From: Elephas maximus indicus
Taxonomy: Eukaryota > Chordata > Mammalia > Proboscidea > Elephantidae
DNA length: 64,000 nt
Direction: 5' to 3'
NCBI RefSeq assembly: GCF_024166365.1
Contig: NW_026060237.1
Location: 2,790,001-2,854,000 of the forward strand
Program-made: the position numbers and the translations under genes
The notes under the pieces: generated by a model
What the model was told of the DNA's origin: nothing
Seen by the model: the letters and a program-made list of their open reading frames with translations, nothing else
Database searches by the model: none
Shown here: one piece after another, positions 57,329 to 64,000 of the stretch
Numbering within the stretch: the stretch's first letter is position 1
Layout: each line of letters opens with the position of its first letter

Positions 57329-58364
57329 GGGCGGAGCCAAGATGGCGAACTAGGCAGACACTACCTCGGATCCCTCTTACAACAAAGACACGGAAAAACA
57401 AGTGAATCGATCACATACATAACAATCTACGAACCCTGAACAACAAACACAGATTTAGAGACGGAGAACGAACTAATACGGGGAAGCAGCGATTATTTCC
57501 AGAGCCTGGAGCCAGCGTACCAGTCAGGTACGGCACAAGCACAGAGAGCTGCTCCACCCCCCTGAACTACCCCGGGAGGGGGACCAGCCGGTTCCACGGA
57601 CGGCGTGGGACGCAGCCAGTAGGAGAAGTCCCCGGGAGGCAGACTGGTCTTGGAGCAGAAAGAGCAGCGTCCTAGCCGGGGAACCGTCCTGCAGGGATTT
57701 GGACTGGACGCAGGTACGGCATAAACACGGACAGTTGCTCCACCCCCCGAACTAACCCCGGGAAGGGGACCAGCCGGGTCGCGCGGGCAGCGTGGGACTC
57801 AGCCGGTAGGAGAAGTCCCCGGGAGGCAGCGACTGGTATTGGAGCAGGGAGAACAGCGTCCCAGCCGGGACACTCGGTCACGGCACAAGCACGGGGAGCT
57901 GCTCCACCCATCTGAACTAACCCCGGGAGGAGGCCCAACTGATTCTCGGGGGCGGCACGGCCACCCGGATGGAGGGACGAGAAGTCCCCGGGAGGCAGCG
58001 ACTGATTTTGGAGTCGAGAGTGCACCGTCCCAGTAGGGGAGCCTTGACGCTGGGCGTGGGGCTGGAAGCGGAGGATCTGACTGTGACTCCAGCGGGCCAG
58101 ACCCCCCGGGGGCAACCTCCACACAGCCAGCACACATAGGCGATGCGCCCCGCGGAAATCTCAGATATAAGAGTCATTCCAAGCAAGACAAGCAACTCTG
58201 GCTATATTCTGAGGTGCCACTCTCCTATGTCTCTGTTCCCTCCCCCACCCTCCCCAGGCGGCTTCATTAACATCTGAATAGCCTGAGCCAAAGGGAGAAC
58301 TCTGATAGGGATCTGACTGCATTTTTTCTTTAGCGGATTTTCTGGAAAAACTAGTTTCCCAGTG
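57329..58364 (+). promoter_or_regulatory. Monomeric 5' UTR/promoter of L1 copy 2
   Basis: Tandem GC-rich units anchored by GAAGTCCCCGGGAGGCAG at 57625, 57812 and 57981 (periods 187 and 169 bp) and by CGGCA(C/T)AA(G/A)CAC at about 57531, 57716 and 57881. A YY1-type CAAGATGGCG lies at 57337-57346. Copy 1 has about one unit. Confidence 0.8.
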
Positions 58365-59382
58365 ATGGCTCCGAGACAACAATCCATATCAAACCACTTA
58401 AAGAAGCAGACCATGACAGCTTCTCCAACCCCCCAAACAAAAGAATCAAAATCTTTCCCAAATGAAGATACAATCTTGGAATTATCAGATACAGAATATA
58501 AAAAACTAATTTACAGAATGCTTAATGATATCACAAATGAAATTAGGATAACTGCAGAAAAAGCCAAGGAACACACTGATAAAACTGTTGAAGAACTCAA
58601 AAAGATTATTCAAGAACATACTGGAAAAATTAATAAGTTGCAAGAATCCACAGAGAGACAACATGTAGAAATCCAAAAGATTAACAATCAAATAACAGAA
58701 TTAGACAACGCACTAGGAAGTCAGAGGAGCAGACTCGAGCAATTAGAATGCAGACTGGGACATCTGGGGGACCAGGGAATCAACACCAACATAGCTGAAA
58801 AAAAATTAGATAAAAGAATTAAAAAAAAATGAAGAAACCCTAAGAATTATGTGGCACTCTATCAAGAAGGATAACCTGTGGGTGATTGGAGTCCCAGAAC
58901 AGGGAGGGGGGACAGAAAACACAGAGAAAATAGTTGAAGAAATCCTGACACAAAACTTCCCTGACATCATGAAAGACGAAAGGATATCTATCCAAGATGC
59001 TCATCGAACCCCATTTAAGATTGATCCAAAAAGAAAAACACCAAGACATATTATCATCAAACTTGCCAAAACCAAAGATAAACAGAAAATTTTAAAAGCA
59101 GCCAGGGAGAAAAGAAAGGTTTCCTTCAAGGGAGAATCAATAAGAATATGTTCTGACTACTCAGCAGAAACCATGCAGGCAAGAAGGGAATGGGACGACA
59201 TATACAGAACACTGAAGGAGAAAAACTGCCAGCCAAGGATCATATATCCAGCAAAACTCTCTCTGAAATATGAAGGTGAAATTAAGATATTTACAGACAA
59301 ACACAAGTTTAGAGAATTTGCAAAAACCAAACCAAAGCTACAAGAAATACTAAAGGATATTGTTTGGTCAGAGAACCAATAA
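58365..59382 (+). pseudogene. L1 ORF1, copy 2 (one frameshift)
   Basis: About 339 codons, the usual L1 ORF1 size. The first frame (58365-58832) gives the N-terminus and coiled coil (EHTDKTVEELKKIIQEHTGK) and ends at an A run (about 58821-58829), where the reading frame shifts. The second frame runs from about 58849 to 59382 with the RRM-type and C-terminal domains (APT KIDPKRKTPRHIIIKLAK-like region, then QARREWDDIYRTLKEKNCQ). Copy 1 is in frame at this A run, so the change is probably a single-base slip in copy 2. Confidence 0.88.
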
Positions 59383-59841
59383 TATCAGATATCAGCACAA
59401 CACAAGGTCACAAAACAGAACGTCCCGATATCAACTCAAATAGGGAAATCACAAAAACAAACAAATTAAGATTAATTAAAAAAAATAAATACACATAACA
59501 GGGAATCATGGAAGTCAATAGGTAAAAGATCACAATAATCAAAAAGAGGGACTAAATACAGGAGGCATTGAACTGCCATATGGAGAGTGATACAAGGCGA
59601 TATAGAACAATAAAAGTTAGGTTTTTACTTAGAAAAATAGGGGTAAATAATAAGGTAACCACAAAAAGGTATAAGAACTCTATAACTCAAGATAAAAACC
59701 AAGAAAAACGTAACGACTCAACTAACATAAAGTCAAGCACTATGAAAATGAGGATCTCACAATTTACTAAGAAAAACGCCTCAGCACAAAAAAGTATGTG
59801 GAAAAATGAAATTGTCAACAACACACATAAAAGGCATCAAA

Positions 59842-62800
59842 ATGACAGCACTAAAAACTTATTTATCTATAATTACCCTGAATGTAAATGGACTAAATGC
59901 ACCAATAAAGAGACAGAGAGTCACAGACTGGATAAAGAAACACGATCCATCTATATGCTGCCTACAAGAGACACACCTTAGACTTAGAGACACAAACAAA
60001 CTAAAACTGAAAGGATTGAAAAAAGTATATCAAGCAAACAATAAGCAAAAAAGAAGAGGAGTAGCAATATTAATTTCTGACAAAATAGACTTTAGACTTA
60101 AATCCACCACAAAGGATAAAGAAGGACACTATATAATGATAAAAGGGACAATTGATCAGGAAGACATAACCATATTAAATATTTATGCACCCAATGACAG
60201 GGCTGCAAGATACATAAATCAAATTTTAACAGAATTGAAAAGCGAGATAGATACCTCCACAATTCTAGTAGGAGACTTCAACACACCACTTTCGGAGAAG
60301 GACAGGACATCCAGTAAAAAGCTCAAAAGAGACACGGAAGAACTAATTACAACAATCAACCAACTTGACTTCATTGACTTATACAGAACTCTCCACCCAT
60401 CTGCTGCAAAATATACTTTTTTTTCTAGCGCACATGGAACATTCTCTAGAATAGACCACATATTAGGTCATAAAACAAACCTTTGCAGAGTCCAAAACAT
60501 CGAAATATTACAAAGCATCTTCTCAGACCACAAGGCAATAAAACTAGAGATCAATAACAGAAAAACTAGGGAAAAGAAATCAAATACTTGGAAAATGAAC
60601 AATACCCTCCTGAAAAAAGACTGGGTTATAGAAGACATCAAGGAGGGAATAAGGAAATTCATAGAAAGCAACGAGAATGAAAATACTTCCTATCAAAACC
60701 TCTGGGACACAGCAAAAGCAGTGCTCAGAGGCCAATTTATATCAATAAATGCACACATACAAAAAGAAGAAAGAGCCAAAATCAGAGAACTGTCCCTACA
60801 ACTTGAACAAATAGAAACTGAGCAACAAAAGAACCCATCAGGCGCCAGAGGAAAACAAATAATAAAAATTAGAGCTGAACTAAATGAATTAGAGAACAGA
60901 AAAACAATTGAAAGAATTAACAAAGCCAAAAGCTGGTTCTTTGAAAAAATTAACAAAATTGATAAACCATTGGCTAGACTGATTAAAGAAATACAGGAAA
61001 AGAAAAAAATAACCCGAATAAGAAATGAGAAGGACCACATCACAACAGAACCAAATGAAATTAAAAGAATCATTTCAGATTATTATGAAAAATTGTACTC
61101 TAACAAATTTGAAAACCTAGAAGAAATGGATGAATTCCTGGAAAAACACTACCTACCTAAACTAACACATTCAGAAGTAGAACAACTAAATAGACCCATA
61201 ACAAAAAAAGAGATTGAAACGGTAATCAAAAAACTCCCAACAAAAAAAAGCCCTGGCCCGGACGGCTTCACTGCAGAGTTGTACCAAACTTTCAGAGAAG
61301 AGTTAACACCACTACTACTAAAGGTATTCCAAAGCATAGAAAATCACGGAATTCTACCCAACTCATTTTGTGAAGCCACCATCTCCCTGATACCAAAACC
61401 AGGTAAAGACATTACAAAAAAGAGAAAATTATAGACCTATATCCCTCATGAACATTGATGCAAAAATCCTCAACAAAATTCTAGCCAATAGAATCCAACA
61501 ACACATCAAAAAAATAATTCACCCTGATCAAGTGGGATTTATACCAGGTATGCAAGGCTGGTTTAATATCAGAAAAACCATTAATGTAATCCATCACATA
61601 AATAAAACAAAAGACAAAAACCACATGATCTTATCAATTGATGCAGAAAAGGCATTTGACAAAGTCCAACACCCATTCATGATAAAAACTCTTACCAAAA
61701 TAGGAATTGAAGGAAAATTCCTCAACATAATAAAGGGCATCTATGCAAAGCCAACAGCCAATATCACTCTAAATGGAGAGAACCTGAAAGCATTTCCCTT
61801 GAGAACGGGAACGAGACAAGGATGCCCTTTATCACCGCTCTTATTCAACATCGTGTTGGAAGTGTTAGCCAGGGCAACTAGGCTAGACAAAGAAATAAAA
61901 GGTATCCGGATTGGCAAGGAAGAAGTAAAGTTATCACTATTTGCAGATGACATGATTATATACACAGAAAACCCTAAGGAATCCTGCAGGAAACTACTGA
62001 AACTAATAGAAGAGTTTGGCAGAGTCTCAGGTTATAAAATAAACATACAAAAATCACTTGGATTCCTCTACATCAACAAAAAGAACACCAAAGAGGAAAT
62101 AACCAAATCAATACCATTCACAGTAGCCCCCAAGAAGATAAGATACTTAGGAATAAATCTTACCAAGGATGTAAAAGACCTATACAAAGAAAACTACAAA
62201 GCTCTACTACAAGAAATTCAAAAGGACATGCTTAAGTGGAAAAACATACCCTGCTCATGGATAGGAAGACTTAAAATAGTAAAAATGTCTTTTCTACCAA
62301 AAGCCATCTATACATTTAACGCACTTCCGATCCAAATTCCAATGTCATATTTTAAGGGGATAGAGAAACAAATCACCAATTTCATATGGAAGGGAAAGAA
62401 GCCCCGGATAAGCAAAGCACTACTGAAAAAGAAGAAGAAAGTGGGAGGCCTCACCTTACCTGACTTCAGAACCTATTATACAGCCACAGTAGTTGAAACA
62501 GCCTGGTATTGGTACAACAACAGACACATAGACCAATGGAACAGAATTGAGAACCCAGACATAGATCCATCCACGTATGAGCAGCTGATATTTGACAAAG
62601 GACCAGTGTCAATTAACTGGGGAAAAGATAGCCTTTTTAACAAATGGTGCTGGCATAACTGGACATCCATTTGCAAAAAAATGAAACAGGACCCATACCT
62701 CACACCATGCACAAAAACTAACTCCAAGTGGATCAAAGACCTAAACATAAAGACTAAAACAATAAAGATTATGGAAGAAAAAATTGGGACAACCCTAGGA

Positions 62801-63645
62801 GCCCTAATACAAGGCATAAACAGAATACAAAACATTACCAAAAATGATGAAGAGAAACCCGATAACTGGCAGCTCCTAAAAATCAAACACCTATGCTCAT
62901 CTAAAGACTTCTCCAAAAGAGTAAAAAGACCACCTACAGATTGGGAAAGAATTTTCAGCTATGACATCTCCGACCAGTGCCTGATCTCTAAAATCTACAT
63001 GATTCTGTCAAAACTCAACCACAAAAAGACAAACAACCCAATCAAGAAGTGGGCAAAGGATATGAACACACATTTCACTAAAGAAGATATTCAGGCAGCC
63101 AACAGATACATGAGAAAATGCTCTCGATCATTAGCCATTAGAGAAGTGCAAATTAAAACTACGATGAGATTCCATCTCACACCAGCAAGGCTGGCATTAA
63201 TCCAAAAAACACAAAATAATAAATGTTGGAGAGGCTGCGGAGAGATTGGAACTCTCATACACTGCTGGTGGGAATGTAAAATGGTACAACCACTTTGGAA
63301 ATCTATCTGGCGTTATCTTAAACAGTTAGAAATAGAACTACCATACAACCCAGAAATCCCACTCCTCAGAATATACCCTAGAGATACAAGAGCCTTCATA
63401 CAAAGAGATATATGCACACCCATGTTTATTGCAGCTCTGTTTACAATAGCAAAAAGTTGGAAGCAACCAAGGTGTCCATCAACGGATGAATGGGTAAATA
63501 AATTGTGGTATATTCACACAATGGAATACTACGCATCGATAAAGAACAGTGACGAATCTCTGAAACATTTCATAACATGGAGGAACCTGGAAGGCATTAT
63601 GCTGAGCGAAATTAGTCAGAGGCAAAAGGACAAATATTGTATAAG
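59842..63645 (+). pseudogene. L1 ORF2, copy 2 (one frameshift, 3' end replaced)
   Basis: Endonuclease/reverse transcriptase of about 1268 codons, near the usual ~1275. I chose the ATG at 59842 because the product then starts like other L1 ORF2 proteins ([17 protein letters not shown]). First frame to 61434: endonuclease motifs [40 protein letters not shown] one-base shift near 61420-61430 moves to the second frame, 61448 onwards: RT with [25 protein letters not shown] and the catalytic LFADDMI, then the Cys-rich [18 protein letters not shown]. After KDKYCI the frame runs into LTR sequence and stops at 63700. Confidence 0.93.
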
Positions 63646-64000
63646 TGCTGGGAGCCAGGCTGCAAGGGCGGCCCCTCTGCACCCACTGCCCCCAGCATAA
63701 ACATCAAAGAATCCCTGAAAAGTCAGGAGGAGCCAGGCTGCAAGGGCAGCCTCTCTGCACCCACTGCCCCCAGCATAAACATCAAAGAATCCCTGAAAAG
63801 TCAGGAATATCTCTGTCATCTGTGTTATGTTTCTGTTTCATTTTCAGCCTGTGTATAGCAGAATGTATAAGCATAAAATTCCATTATAGATTTAGGGACC
63901 TTTGGAGGGGGGCGTCCTACTCATAATCCCCTGGTGAAATCCCGGGTAGGGACAGCCCGTGTATTACTTGGGGATCAACATGAAGTTGTCTTAGGGGAAA
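63646..64000 (+). mobile_element. Probable class II (ERV2-like) LTR, 5' start, running off the window
   Basis: L1 similarity ends at about 63645 and a new sequence begins TGCTGGGAGCCAGGCTGC, like the TGTTGGGAGCC start common in class II LTRs. It contains a 78-bp tandem duplication (63651-63806). No L1 3' UTR follows. The other end is outside the window, so TG...CA ends and a target duplication cannot be checked. Strand is inferred from the TGTTGGGAGCC-like start. Confidence 0.45.
63651..63806 (+). repeat. 78-bp tandem duplication
   Basis: Two copies, 63651-63728 and 63729-63806, differing at a few positions (GGGCGGCCCCT against GGGCAGCCTCT). In the putative LTR U3 position such duplications often hold enhancer-type sequence. 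Confidence 0.92.

Larger units (their letters stand above)
57329..63645 (+). mobile_element. Young full-length-start L1, copy 2
   Basis: Inserted in copy 1 in the same orientation. It starts GGGCGGAGCCAAGATGGCGA. 5' UTR about 57329-58364, ORF1 58365-59382, spacer 59383-59841, ORF2 59842 to about 63645, where foreign sequence takes over. Only one clear frameshift breaks each reading frame, so it is the least decayed autonomous element here. Its 3' UTR lies beyond the LTR and outside the window. Confidence 0.93.

Overview
The window is mammalian nuclear DNA, almost certainly from an afrotherian and most likely an elephant or close relative. Three things point there. A tRNA-derived SINE with the AfroSINE consensus occurs at least twelve times (a head of the GAGCCCTGGTGGC type and a tail of the GACGGCA type). 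RTE/BovB-type LINEs, and a tRNA-Gly SINE that shares their 3' end, are present. L1 elements carry 3' UTRs unlike those of primates or rodents. I saw no operon, CRISPR array or other prokaryotic feature. Family names are from memory of consensus sequences, not from a search.

Layout. From 1 to 6.4 kb lie minus-strand L1 pieces, ending in a complete L1 5' UTR. From 6.4 to 16.2 kb is a patchwork of old L1, RTE, AfroSINE, a tRNA-Gly SINE split by a MaLR-like LTR, and three kinds of L1-like 3' UTR. From 16.2 to 19.6 kb is the only gene-bearing, GC- and CpG-rich single-copy island: an intronless minus-strand PCED1B-like PC-esterase gene with an ideal Kozak start. It lacks the catalytic serine and has an in-frame TAG 70 codons before the next stop. 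From 19.8 to 21.7 kb is a divergent tandem array of about 100-bp units, each made of two related ~50-bp halves. From 21.7 to 33.0 kb come RTE, L1, LTR and AfroSINE insertions nested in an old minus-strand L1. From 33.0 to 34.3 kb is sequence I do not recognise. From 34.3 to 40.7 kb is an old, nearly complete plus-strand L1. From 40.7 to 46.7 kb are three RTE copies, one near full length. From 46.7 to 50.9 kb is old L1 carrying an HNRNPH1 processed pseudogene with a large internal deletion. From 50.9 to 64 kb an old minus-strand L1 is interrupted by a young full-length plus-strand L1 (52.1 kb). That L1 is in turn interrupted at 57.33 kb by a second, younger full-length L1 in the same orientation, whose ORF2 is cut near its end by what looks like a class II ERV LTR at 63.65 kb.

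How the parts relate. The elements supply each other. L1 enzymes probably made the HNRNPH1 retrocopy. The tRNA-Gly SINE has an RTE-like tail and so was probably mobilised by RTE. Nesting gives a relative age order: old L1M first, then RTE and older L1s, then AfroSINE and MaLR-like LTRs, then the two young L1s, and last the LTR at the right edge. The observations most worth follow-up are the dimeric tandem array, the catalytically dead PCED1B-like gene, the two unrelated 5' UTR monomer systems in L1s of different age, and an 18-bp perfect fold-back inverted repeat in an L1 spacer.
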